From positions 1 through 64,000 of the forward strand of contig CAZAYP010000020.1 in the NCBI GenBank assembly GCA_964489425.1: a stretch of 64,000 nt of DNA, given 5' to 3'. The position numbers were made by a program, and so were the translations under genes. This document shows, in pieces, positions 1 through 7,070 of the stretch. Below the pieces are notes generated by a model. That model worked only from the letters and a program-made list of their open reading frames with translations, was not told the origin of the DNA and did no database searches. Numbering within the stretch: position 1 is the stretch's first letter; every line of letters starts with the position of its first letter. This DNA is from CAZAYP01 sp964489425 [NCBI: uncultured Verrucomicrobiota bacterium]. Lineage in GTDB: Bacteria > Verrucomicrobiota > Kiritimatiellia > RZYC01.

Positions 1-516
1 GTGGCGCGACGGCGCCAGAACGATGTTGCCGCCCAGGAACAGCTCGAAGGAAACCGCGTCGGTCAGGTTGCCCTTGAGCTTGCGCTCCTTGCCAGCAGCG
101 GCGACGACCGCTTTGGGCACGTCTTCGCAGATGACGTGATAGTGCAGGCCGCCGGCCGTGCGTTCGCAGGGCGCCGCGCGCAGCGCCTCGCAGGCGGCGT
201 CCCATGCCATGACGCTGGCGCCCTGGTCGGGCTTGGAGTCCAGATCAACGGTCAGTTCCGGCAGGTGGTTGACCTTGCCCAGGTTGTTCTGGCTGCCGTT
301 GCCGAAGTGCTGGTCGAGAAAGGCCGCCGTGACGTCAGCCGGCATGAGGCGCGGCCAGCCCTTCAGAACCGGGCGCTTTCCGCGCTCCTGGTCGTCGCCT
401 CGGGCCGGGCCGTAGATCGGATGGACAGTCCAACCGAGCTGCTCGCGGTAGTAGCGGGCGGCTTCGAGGCGGCTCAGTTCGTTGATATTGGGCGGAATGA
501 TTTTCTGGTTAGCCAC
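1..516 (-). CDS. bifunctional primase/polymerase (prim-pol), partial
   Basis: The gene starts with GTG at 516 and is cut by the left window edge after 172 codons. The start follows GGAGG with a 6-nt spacer and overlaps the end of the exonuclease gene by 8 nt, so the two are probably translationally coupled. The N-terminus has the layout of a prim-pol domain: AARYYREQLGWTVHPIYGP, then KRPVLKGWP, then LGKV and the acidic LTVDLDSKPD, where the catalytic aspartates would lie. Such proteins prime and copy DNA for phages and plasmids, often with a C-terminal helicase, which would lie outside this window. The fold is inferred from motif layout only. Confidence 0.7.
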   Translation of the reverse strand, partial: MANQKIIPPNINELSRLEAARYYREQLGWTVHPIYGPARGDDQERGKRPVLKGWPRLMPADVTAAFLDQHFGNGSQNNLGKVNHLPELTVDLDSKPDQGASVMAWDAACEALRAAPCERTAGGLHYHVICEDVPKAVVAAAGKERKLKGNLTDAVSFELFLGGNIVLAPSRH

Positions 517-1330
517 GACCAACCTCCATGTTCAGTGATTTGCGGGGGTCATACCCCTTGATGTGGCGCCACAAGGCGCAGGCATGCTTGAACGCCTCGT
601 ACATGGCCGGCATGTCCTCATGCTTGCACACCTCAATGCGTCCCGGTTCGGTGGTGCTGATGAAGATGTTGGCCGCCAGCACGCGCGACAGTTCCTGTTC
701 GCCGTAATGCGCGGCGGCATAGGCCGCCAACTGCATGCCCTGACCATCGTACGGCGTTACCTGTTCGCCGGGCTTGGTCTTGCGGGTCTTGTAGTCCAGC
801 ACACCTATGCCGCGCTGGCCCCAGCGGAACAGCACGTCGGCACAGCCGGCATATCCTTCGGCCGGGTTGACCAGCACCTTTTCGCGTTCAACGATCTCGA
901 TGCCGGTCTTGTCCTTCCACGCCAGCACCGGCGCGACGTAGACGCGCAACGCGTCGTCGAACGGTTCGCCGGCCATGGCCGATTCCAGCGCGGCATGGAT
1001 TTGCGAGCCCAAATCGGCGGCGTCCTCGACCTGCTTGAACGCCGTGTCCATGACGCGCTGGCTCCAGTACTCGATGGATTCATCCTGCTGGCGCGGCGTG
1101 TTGCCGGCCGCTAGCACGGCCTGGCTGACCTTCCAGTTGTTCAGGCCGGGCTTGTCGAAGATCGAGAGGATGGACGTGACTGAAGGAAGCAGCCCCAGCC
1201 GGACTGCGTCCGCGATGCGGGTGGGGCGCTGGCCCCGGCCATCGCGGGCCGCCTGCTGGTGGGCCGGTTTGCCGTCCGGCGTGTACCAATGCGATGTCTT
1301 GAAAGTTCTGCCGGTGGTCAGAATAGCCAT
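509..1330 (-). CDS. PD-(D/E)XK exonuclease, RecB/Cas4-like phage type
   Basis: This 273-aa protein starts at ATG 1330, preceded by AGGAG; a longer reading frame upstream is non-coding in character. It carries the PD-(D/E)XK nuclease core: LGSQIHAALE near residue 107 (conserved His), Asp165 in GCADVLF, Asp179 and Lys181 in GVLDYKTRK, and Gln200 in GMQLAAYA. Cas4 and RecB-family phage nucleases share this pattern. With the ssDNA-binding-like gene just upstream it probably forms a recombination or replication pair, the nuclease resecting ends and the partner coating single strands. No Cys cluster for a Cas4 Fe-S centre is visible. The N-terminal 50 residues are unrecognised. Confidence 0.75.
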   Translation of the reverse strand: MAILTTGRTFKTSHWYTPDGKPAHQQAARDGRGQRPTRIADAVRLGLLPSVTSILSIFDKPGLNNWKVSQAVLAAGNTPRQQDESIEYWSQRVMDTAFKQVEDAADLGSQIHAALESAMAGEPFDDALRVYVAPVLAWKDKTGIEIVEREKVLVNPAEGYAGCADVLFRWGQRGIGVLDYKTRKTKPGEQVTPYDGQGMQLAAYAAAHYGEQELSRVLAANIFISTTEPGRIEVCKHEDMPAMYEAFKHACALWRHIKGYDPRKSLNMEVGRG

Positions 1331-1391
1331 ATCGTTCTCCTGGAAGTTGCGCGGGGACCGGGCCAACCGGTCCCCGCTGGTTGTTGGTTGT

Positions 1392-1910
1392 TCAGAACGG
1401 CAGCGGTTCGCTCTCGGCCTCGACTGCGGCCGGCACAGGCTGGGCCACAGGCGCCGGGCCGGTGGCGACCACCGGCGGCGGCTGCAGGAATCCCTCGGGC
1501 AGCGGGCTGATGCTGACAATGTCGGCAAACAACAGTCCGGGCGTCTTCTTGGATGGTGTGTGATCCACCGAGATCAGCGCCTTGCGGCCCTTCAGATCCA
1601 TGTAATCCCATCCCATGCGCGGCGACTCTCCCAGCCAGGACTTCAGGAACGCGATCAGGTTGCTTTTCTCATTGCCGCTGATGCGGAACGAGCGTGACGC
1701 GATCATGAACGGCTTGCCGGCCTTGTCGCGGAACCCGAACAGGAACGCCGTCAGGTTCACGGTTTCCATCTCGTCCGACTGGTACTTCCTGCGCTCGACG
1801 CCGAACTGGTCCCGGATGTCGATGCAGGTGGCCACGAACGTGCCCCTGGGCGCCAGCTCGGGGCCGGTGTCGAACATTCTCTGCGACTGCGTTGCGGTCA
1901 ATACTGCCAT
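1392..1910 (-). CDS. predicted phage ssDNA-binding protein
   Basis: This 172-aa protein has AAAGGAG upstream of its ATG. No classical SSB signature is obvious. It resembles uncharacterised phage proteins found beside RecB-like exonucleases, with blocks such as DEMETVNLTAFLFGF, SFRISGNEKSNLIAFLKSWLG and MGWDYMDLKGRKALISV, compatible with an OB-type beta barrel. The C-terminus is a Pro/Ala-rich linker ending in acidic EAESEPLPF. That resembles the acidic tip (consensus ending DIPF) through which bacterial SSB recruits partners. Its position between resolvase and exonuclease supports a DNA-binding role. The SSB-like function is inferred from the tail and context, not from sequence identity. Confidence 0.5.
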   Translation of the reverse strand: MAVLTATQSQRMFDTGPELAPRGTFVATCIDIRDQFGVERRKYQSDEMETVNLTAFLFGFRDKAGKPFMIASRSFRISGNEKSNLIAFLKSWLGESPRMGWDYMDLKGRKALISVDHTPSKKTPGLLFADIVSISPLPEGFLQPPPVVATGPAPVAQPVPAAVEAESEPLPF

Positions 1911-1937
1911 ACCGATACCACTCCTTTCTTATGAGGG

Positions 1938-2405
1938 TTATGTGTTGCTGCTTCCGTCCGATGACGAAACCTGTTGCGCCAGCGCCCAGGTGAGGATTCC
2001 GAGGGCGTCGGCGGTTGAAAGCGTGATGCGCAGGTGCGGGTACCGCGCCTGCATGAGCGACTTGATCGCGGTCTTGCGCGCGGCCTTGTCGGCCGGCAGG
2101 GCGCCCAGCGATTTCATCCAGACCGTGGGCGCGACTTCGATGAGCGGGATGGCGAGCGCCATGACCGCGCCCTCGATGCAGCCACAATGGCGGGCGAACT
2201 TGCAGGCCGCGGGCGCGCTGTTGCCGGGCACGTACCCACCGGTCTTTTCCAGGTACACGGTCGGGGATCGGCCCATGACCTTGAGGGTGTGAAGCTGGCC
2301 GATGATGTCGCCGGCCGTGTCGGGCATGGGGCAGCAGTTGACGATGCCCTCGTCATCCTGCCAGGCAATGCCGCCGCTCATGCCGGGATCGATGGCGATA
2401 ATCAT
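1938..2405 (-). CDS. RuvC-like Holliday junction resolvase
   Basis: This 155-aa protein has the RNase H-like fold signature of RuvC nucleases. AIDPGMSGGIA holds Asp6, YLEKTGG holds Glu53, and STADALGIL near residue 133 provides the C-terminal Asp seen in the DAxDAL motif of RuvC and phage resolvases. Its length matches RuvC (about 160-180 aa). The start ATG overlaps the stop of the HTH gene by 4 nt, so the two are co-translated. It would resolve branched DNA during element replication or recombination. It is probably a phage-type rather than host RuvC, because ruvA and ruvB are absent and the surrounding genes are phage-like. Confidence 0.75.
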   Translation of the reverse strand: MIIAIDPGMSGGIAWQDDEGIVNCCPMPDTAGDIIGQLHTLKVMGRSPTVYLEKTGGYVPGNSAPAACKFARHCGCIEGAVMALAIPLIEVAPTVWMKSLGALPADKAARKTAIKSLMQARYPHLRITLSTADALGILTWALAQQVSSSDGSSNT

Positions 2406-2704
2406 TGGGGATTCACCTTGCCGCCGTTGGCGACGTAAGCGATCAGGTCGGCGCGCCGCACACGGTACACGCCGGGAAGGATTTCAAGGCGTGGAATCAG
2501 GCGCGCCTGGAGCATGCGCCAGAAGGTGGTGCGGCCGACGCCCAGAAACTTCGCGCCGGCAGTCGTGCCCATGAGCAGGGGGCCGGTGACTGCGGCCGCT
2601 TCCTGGGCCGGTGCGCCACGCAGTGCCGCCACGGCCGCATAGCGGGCCGCGGGAGTTGCCGCCAGGATTTCCCGCATCAACGTTTCAATGTCAACCGCAC
2701 TCAT
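2402..2704 (-). CDS. excisionase/AlpA-like helix-turn-helix protein
   Basis: This 100-aa protein ends in a winged-helix DNA-binding module. Residues 48-90 contain AKFLGVGRTTFWRML followed by IPRLEILPGVYRVRRADLIAY, the layout of helix_turn_helix_17 and MerR/AlpA-like excisionases. The first 45 residues are Ala-rich and unassigned. It is the first gene of the replication block, overlaps the resolvase gene by 4 nt, and lies just downstream of a DNA stretch rich in palindromes and direct repeats (2705-2829). It could be the directionality factor for the integrase, a regulator, or a replication initiator binding those repeats. Confidence 0.65.
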   Translation of the reverse strand: MSAVDIETLMREILAATPAARYAAVAALRGAPAQEAAAVTGPLLMGTTAGAKFLGVGRTTFWRMLQARLIPRLEILPGVYRVRRADLIAYVANGGKVNPQ

Positions 2705-2829
2705 GCGACTGCCTTTCCCGCGAATGAAAGTTCATATTCACGGGGGCAGTATTGCGCGGCCATGCGGCGGCCGCATGGAAACCAGAAGGGAATCTACGGG
2801 AAACTGTGGAATCTACTGGAAAGCAGGAT
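2705..2829. promoter_or_regulatory. dense operator or origin-like region upstream of the HTH gene
   Basis: Three repeat structures lie in 125 bp. An inverted repeat ATGAA-AG-TTCAT spans 2724-2735. A perfect 19-bp palindrome with arms CCATGCGGC and GCCGCATGG and a single central base spans 2760-2778. A 15-bp direct repeat of the form GGAATCTACnGGAAA occurs at 2789-2803 and 2808-2822, offset by 19 bp. This is the leader of the HTH-resolvase-exonuclease-primase block, so the sites could be operators or iterons of a replication origin. Confidence 0.45.
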
Positions 2830-3546
2830 TCACGCCAGTTTCATCCTGAACACTTGGTTGGTCTTGTCGATCGTCTCGAATAGGCGGTCGAAATCTTCCT
2901 GCTGGCCTTTGAACAAATCATCGTCCATGCGGTCGGATTTGATTTTGCTGGGGGCGGTGCGGTTATAGTCTTCAACGACGGACTGGTAGCTGAACTCGCC
3001 CAGCTTGCCGGCACGATGAAGTGCATGGAGATATTTGACGAGACCGCGCCGTTTGGCTTTCCTGGTGAAATCGATTTCCGTTTTGTCCGACAGGATGATC
3101 TTCTGGTAGTCGCGAACAATCTTGGGCATTTTTTCATTCCTGATTCGCAACTCCTCCTTGCCAATGCTCTGCCGGTCTTCCACGGAGGTGAGAGATACGG
3201 AAACATAGGCCGGGTCGAGACGGCCACGCCAATCGAGCTTGGCATCCAGATATACGCCCAAATCGCGGACTGGCGTTATGACACGTGATGGCAACTCCTC
3301 TGCGGCTTCGGGCGCGGTGCTGCGAATATCCATGGTCATGCCGCGGTTGACCAACGCCAGGCCATATTCCGTGATCAATATGTCCTTGTCTGGCCAACCA
3401 TCTTGATTGTAGCGCAAGACCTCTTCGGGTGACTTCGGGTGGGTGCGGACAACACGGGATGTGCGACGAGGGGGAAGCTGGGATTCAAAAAGATCGCCGT
3501 TCCATTGAACCGCGGCACCGTATGCGAATGGGCTTTTGTTAACCAT
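2830..3546 (-). CDS. uncharacterised element-borne protein
   Basis: This 238-aa soluble protein has AAGGAG ahead of its ATG. I do not recognise a domain. The N-terminal half is mixed with a Pro/Arg-rich stretch (LPPRRTSRVVRTHPKSP). The C-terminal half is predicted helical and highly charged (KMPKIVRDYQKIILSD, AKRRGLVKYLHALH, RMDDDLFKGQQEDFDRLF), which suggests nucleic acid or protein binding. No signal peptide, membrane segment or catalytic motif is visible. It sits alone between integrase and HTH gene, with its own promoter, a structured leader and a possible operator. That is the position of a maintenance or regulatory gene, but the function is unknown. Confidence 0.55.
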   Translation of the reverse strand: MVNKSPFAYGAAVQWNGDLFESQLPPRRTSRVVRTHPKSPEEVLRYNQDGWPDKDILITEYGLALVNRGMTMDIRSTAPEAAEELPSRVITPVRDLGVYLDAKLDWRGRLDPAYVSVSLTSVEDRQSIGKEELRIRNEKMPKIVRDYQKIILSDKTEIDFTRKAKRRGLVKYLHALHRAGKLGEFSYQSVVEDYNRTAPSKIKSDRMDDDLFKGQQEDFDRLFETIDKTNQVFRMKLA

Positions 3547-3578
3547 AAAACCGTCTCCTTACCCACTCGCAGCAGGCG

Positions 3579-3618
3579 CCTTTTTCCGCTGGAAAAAGGA
3601 CCATCGAAAGATCCTTTC
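3579..3618 (-). promoter_or_regulatory. two small hairpins in the 5' leader of the 2830-3546 gene
   Basis: The stem CCTTTTTCC-GCT-GGAAAAAGG (9 perfect bp, 3-nt loop) spans 3579-3599. A second stem GAAAG-ATC-CTTTC spans 3606-3618. Both lie between the proposed promoter and the Shine-Dalgarno sequence, so the leader RNA should fold. No poly-U follows the first stem, so it is not an obvious terminator. Confidence 0.4.
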
Positions 3619-3640
3619 TCCCTCTGCGCCCCTGCGAGGT

Positions 3641-3669
3641 AATGTAACAGTAACAGATGCCTATGTCGA
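3641..3669 (-). promoter_or_regulatory. sigma-70-like promoter of the 2830-3546 gene
   Basis: On the minus strand TCGACA (3669-3664) and TACATT (3646-3641) are separated by exactly 17 bp. The distance to the gene start is about 95 nt. A tandem TAACAG repeat overlaps the -10 edge. Confidence 0.4.
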
Positions 3670-3705
3670 GACAAGGATTTTTTCGCGGGTCGGTTAAAAT
3701 AGTTG

Positions 3706-3727
3706 CAACCAACTAGATACAAGGTTG
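3706..3727. promoter_or_regulatory. operator-like inverted repeat CAACC-N12-GGTTG
   Basis: The arms CAACC (3706-3710) and GGTTG (3723-3727) flank 12 bp, and an 8-bp palindrome GTTGCAAC overlaps the left arm (3702-3709). The repeat lies about 37 bp upstream of the proposed -35 box, a place for an activator or repressor. No regulator can be assigned. Confidence 0.35.
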
Positions 3728-3903
3728 TTACGAGTCCATTTTGTGGCAATAATGCTGATCGTCGACTTTGGCGAGCGACCGGAAGGCGGCAAGATTGCCA
3801 CCCTCGGCGGGGTGATGCCGATGCTGGCCAGGAAAGCCGGTTCGGGTAGATGAAAAACAGATTGCGCGGTGAGGTGTCCCACCAAGACAACGGACCCTGC
3901 GAC

Positions 3904-5490
3904 TTAAATCGCGGTGAGCAGTTGGCGCATTTTAGCGGCGTCCTGTTTCCACGTCTTCGCCGTCATGCCATCGAGGATCGCGATTGCTTCCTCCTTGGGC
4001 GACTTGCTGCCGTTGGTCAGAAGCTTGGGCATGGCAGATTGCAGAGCGCGGCGGAAGTCTTCGCGGCCTGGGCGGAAGTAGTGCTTGAGGACGATGTCCA
4101 CGGTGGTGTGGCCGGTGATGCGACGGACCAGTTCCATGGGCAGGCCGGCCGACAGCGCCAGCGTGATGAACGTGGTGCGGAAGCTGTGCCAGCCGCGCAG
4201 GCTGCCGCGCTTCAACCGCTGGCCGGCTCCGTTGCTATACAGCGCGCCGCGGACAGTCGAGGTTGGAGCGGCGCCCTTCCGGCGTATGACGGCCACCTGT
4301 AGATGCTGCTCCAACTGATTGAGGTGGGCCGATGCCGTGCCCTGGCCCACCTTCAGGCTGGCCGCGATATCGGGAATGGTGTGGCCATCCAGATACGCGG
4401 TGAAAATGGCCTTGGCCCGTTCGCGCTTGGGGGCCGTCAGGCGAATGGCGTCGAGCGCCGCAAGGCCGCGGGCGCGTAGTTCATCGGCTGGCAACGATGG
4501 CAGCGCGGGCTCCTGGGGTTCAGATGCCCCGTCCGACCCCGCATCAACGAACCCGGCGGCAGTGAGGATTTCCTTGAGGCGATAGTTCAGGCCGTCAGCG
4601 GATTGCTGGTACAGCTTGGCGGCCTCGGGGGAGACGTATTCATGCTTGCCGCGCTTAATGGCCATGAGCTCGTCGCGCAGCAGCGGCATGATCGGAATCT
4701 CCACGGTCTCGCCGGTCTTCGAGGTTTTCACCGTGATGAAGCCGCTCTTCAAATCCACGTCCGACCACTTGAGCATGGCGCAGTCGCCGCGGCGCATGGC
4801 CGTGCAAAGGGCCGTGACGATTAAAGGGCGCATGAGCTGGTCGTTGGCCGCGGTAGTCAGGATGGCGGCGATTTCCTCGGGCGTGAATGGCTGGCGGTGG
4901 ACGGAGTCCTCCGTCTTGTCGGGCACCTTGGCGAAGTAGTTGCGGTAGGCGTCAGCAGATGGGTCCAGATGACGGAAGGCCGATCGCAGCAGCCCCTTGG
5001 ATTGGTTCCATGTCCTGGGTGTGATTCCACGGCGTTCTTCAGTGTCCATGAATGCGCGGGCGTGGTTGGCGGAAACATCGGCCAGGACCTTCACGCCGGG
5101 GTGACGGTCGTGCAAGAAGTGGACGAAGCGGTCCAGCACATTCCTCCCGCATTGGAGGTAGAAAGCGCCGGGCTTGCGCTTGCGGGGAATGGCGGCCCAG
5201 GCATCGGCCAACGATGATAGCGGGGGCGATGCGTACTGGTCGCCGGTCTTGATTTCAACGAGGCGCTGAACGATTTTTTCGGCGCCGGACTTTTTCCGGG
5301 CCTCTTCGACCATCTGGTCCTGCACCGTTTGAGCGCGGCCCTTGGAAAGCAGGAAGGCCTTGCTGCCGGGTTCGCCCTCGATGGCGATGCCCGTGGAGAC
5401 GACGTGGCGCCGTCCCTTGACCTCAAAAACGGCGTACCAGAACTGGCTGGCCAGAGACCCGTCTTTGTTTCGACGCACCTGTACCGACAT
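3904..5490 (-). CDS. int: tyrosine recombinase (integrase) with an inserted HTH segment
   Basis: This 528-aa integrase is longer than the usual 350-450 aa. Residues 1-85 resemble an arm-binding domain, 88-185 a core-binding SAM-like domain, and 200-480 hold the catalytic domain. Catalytic candidates are Arg233 (CTAMRRGD), Lys258 (KTSKTGETVEIP), His435 and Arg438 (GWHSFRTT), His461 (ITGHTT) and nucleophile Tyr471 (LKHYFRPG). Between Lys258 and His435 lies an extra stretch of about 100 residues. It includes a sigma-70 region 4 or LuxR-like helix-turn-helix (AKAIFTAYLDGHTIPDIAAS, then LKVGQGTASAHLNQLEQHL, about 358-397). A helical tail of about 45 residues follows Tyr471. It is transcribed away from tRNA-Val and should recombine at the tRNA 3' end. 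Confidence 0.9.
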   Translation of the reverse strand: MSVQVRRNKDGSLASQFWYAVFEVKGRRHVVSTGIAIEGEPGSKAFLLSKGRAQTVQDQMVEEARKKSGAEKIVQRLVEIKTGDQYASPPLSSLADAWAAIPRKRKPGAFYLQCGRNVLDRFVHFLHDRHPGVKVLADVSANHARAFMDTEERRGITPRTWNQSKGLLRSAFRHLDPSADAYRNYFAKVPDKTEDSVHRQPFTPEEIAAILTTAANDQLMRPLIVTALCTAMRRGDCAMLKWSDVDLKSGFITVKTSKTGETVEIPIMPLLRDELMAIKRGKHEYVSPEAAKLYQQSADGLNYRLKEILTAAGFVDAGSDGASEPQEPALPSLPADELRARGLAALDAIRLTAPKRERAKAIFTAYLDGHTIPDIAASLKVGQGTASAHLNQLEQHLQVAVIRRKGAAPTSTVRGALYSNGAGQRLKRGSLRGWHSFRTTFITLALSAGLPMELVRRITGHTTVDIVLKHYFRPGREDFRRALQSAMPKLLTNGSKSPKEEAIAILDGMTAKTWKQDAAKMRQLLTAI

Positions 5491-5550
5491 ACCAAACCTC
5501 CTTCCATGCCCGGCTGGAACAATAGGAACACCCTAGAACAAAAGCGGGTG

Positions 5551-5587
5551 CCGGACAAGAAGAAACCGCACAAGTTTCCGCACAAGT
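5551..5587. repeat. short direct repeats, candidate integrase arm-type sites
   Basis: CCGCACAAGT occurs at 5566-5575 and 5578-5587, a 12-bp period. The related CCGGACAAGA lies at 5551-5560. They sit between the integrase start and the tRNA 3' end, where arm-type sites of the attachment region are expected. The nearby GGAACA motif is also repeated around 5516-5530. Confidence 0.4.
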
Positions 5588-5653
5588 CTGGGGCGCCTAA
5601 AGGGGGCAACGCGGGGAGAAAACCTAAAATCCCTTGATATTGCTGGGAATTTT

Positions 5654-5732
<79 letters not shown>

Positions 5733-5822
5733 AACGGCCAAGGGTCCGCCCATGTATCTAAAGACCGGCCGACCGGTTGTCAAACCCGATCTGACAAAAG
5801 GTCCGACTTTTCTCTGCGGGCG

Positions 5823-7070
5823 TTACGCGGCCGCGACCGGCGGCTTCAAGGCATCGGCAATCACGCGCGCGGTGTCCCGGGCAATCATGAGTTCCTCGTT
5901 GGTCGGCATGACCATGGCCTTGAGGATGCTGCGCTCGTCGGTGATGATGCAGGGTTGGCCGTTGCGCTTGTTCTTGTCCTCGTCCAGGAAGCAGCCAAAC
6001 ACCTTGAGCCGGGAGACCACCTGGGCGCGGATGAAGGAGCTGTTTTCGCCGATGCCGCCGGTGAAGATCACGGCGTGCGCGCCGTGCAGCAGGGTGTGAT
6101 AGGAGCCGATATAGAAGACCAGCCGCTGGACAAACATCTGCAGCGCGCGCGTGGCCTGCTCGTTATTCTGCTCGTGGGCGGTGATCACGTCGCGCATATC
6201 CCCGCTGCCGATCCCGGCCACGCCCAGCAGGCCGCTCTTCTTGTTGAGCAGGGCATCGACCTCGTCCACGCTCATGCCCTGGCGCATCAGGTACAGCACA
6301 ACCGCGGGATCGATATCGCCGCAGCGGGTGCCCATGACCAGGCCGGGCAGGGGGGTCATGCCCATGCTGGTGTCGACCACCTTGCCGCGATCGATGGCCG
6401 TGATGCTGCTGCCGTTGCCGAGGTGGCAGGTGATCAGGCGCAAGTCGGTCAAGCGGTAGCGCAGGTAGTCGGCCGTGGCATGGGCGACAAACTTGTGCGA
6501 GGTGCCGTGAAAGCCGTATTTGCGGATGCCATGCTGCTTGTAGTACTCGTACGGGATGGCGTAGAGATAGGACGAGGGCGGCATGGACTGGTGGAAGGCG
6601 GTGTCAAATACGGCGACGTTGGGCACGCCGGGGAACGCCTTCTCGCAGGCCTCGATGCCCATCAGGTTGGGCGGGTTGTGCAGCGGCGCCAGGGGGGTGA
6701 AGTCCCGGACCATTTGCTTGACGGTCTCGGTGATGATCATCGAATCGCGGAACACGTCGCCGCCGTGGACCACGCGGTGGCCGATGGCCGTCACATCGCT
6801 CAATTTCTCCAGCACGCCGGCGCCGGACTCGGATTTGTCCACAATTTTGCGGCAGATCACGTTGAGCGCTTGAAGGTGGTCGGTTATGCCTTCGGTTTCC
6901 ACGACCTGCTTGCCATCGAAGCGCTTGATGGTCAGCTGGGGGTCTTTCAGCCCGATTCGTTCGACGAGGCCCTTGGCCAGCATCTGTTCGACGTCGCCGA
7001 TCTCAAACACCATGAACTTGAGCGACGAGCTGCCGGAGTTGATCACCAGGATGATGCGCGGTGTTTTCAT
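5823..7070 (-). CDS. ackA: acetate kinase
   Basis: This 415-aa cytosolic enzyme interconverts acetyl phosphate plus ADP with acetate plus ATP, the substrate-level phosphorylation step of acetate fermentation. All family signatures are present: the N-terminal phosphate loop INSGSSSLKF, GHRVVHGG (catalytic Arg), APLHNPP, FDTAFHQSMP (catalytic Asp), YGFHGTSH, HLGNGSS, GTRCGDIDP (second catalytic Arg), FTGGIGENS and NEELMIA. Its start overlaps by 4 nt the end of a second acetate kinase-like gene upstream, so both belong to one operon. No phosphotransacetylase gene lies nearby. The enzyme looks fully active. Confidence 0.95.
   Translation of the reverse strand: MKTPRIILVINSGSSSLKFMVFEIGDVEQMLAKGLVERIGLKDPQLTIKRFDGKQVVETEGITDHLQALNVICRKIVDKSESGAGVLEKLSDVTAIGHRVVHGGDVFRDSMIITETVKQMVRDFTPLAPLHNPPNLMGIEACEKAFPGVPNVAVFDTAFHQSMPPSSYLYAIPYEYYKQHGIRKYGFHGTSHKFVAHATADYLRYRLTDLRLITCHLGNGSSITAIDRGKVVDTSMGMTPLPGLVMGTRCGDIDPAVVLYLMRQGMSVDEVDALLNKKSGLLGVAGIGSGDMRDVITAHEQNNEQATRALQMFVQRLVFYIGSYHTLLHGAHAVIFTGGIGENSSFIRAQVVSRLKVFGCFLDEDKNKRNGQPCIITDERSILKAMVMPTNEELMIARDTARVIADALKPPVAAA

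Larger units (their letters stand above)
3547..3903. other. 357-bp intergenic leader between integrase and uncharacterised gene
   Basis: No convincing gene lies here. It contains the promoter and structured leader of the gene ending at 2830, an inverted repeat further upstream, and about 150 bp adjoining the integrase stop. A 33-codon plus-strand ORF (3751-3852) and a few minus-strand frames lack ribosome binding sites and protein character. Confidence 0.5.
1..5653. mobile_element. right-hand part of an integrated element (prophage or related) at tRNA-Val
   Basis: All genes here are on the minus strand. They form a phage-type replication and recombination set: integrase, HTH protein, RuvC-like resolvase, ssDNA-binding-like protein, exonuclease and primase-polymerase. 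The integrase lies next to the 3' end of tRNA-Val, the usual arrangement when an element has inserted into a tRNA 3' end. The left boundary and the second attachment site are outside the window. No capsid, tail, terminase or conjugation gene is visible, so prophage, satellite and ICE remain open. Confidence 0.75.

Noticed and set aside
1-561. Plus-strand frame of 186 codons at the left edge
   Set aside because: The minus-strand frame of the same DNA gives a prim-pol domain with a Shine-Dalgarno start, so the plus frame is a shadow.
509-1330. Cas4 of a CRISPR system
   Set aside because: The nuclease has the RecB/Cas4 core but no Cys cluster, and no other cas gene or array is present; phage neighbours explain it.
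2789-2822. CRISPR-like direct repeats
   Set aside because: Only two copies with a 4-bp gap; no spacer array or cas genes in the window.
3751-3852. 33-codon plus-strand ORF in the leader region
   Set aside because: It lacks a Shine-Dalgarno sequence and homology; it may be a remnant.
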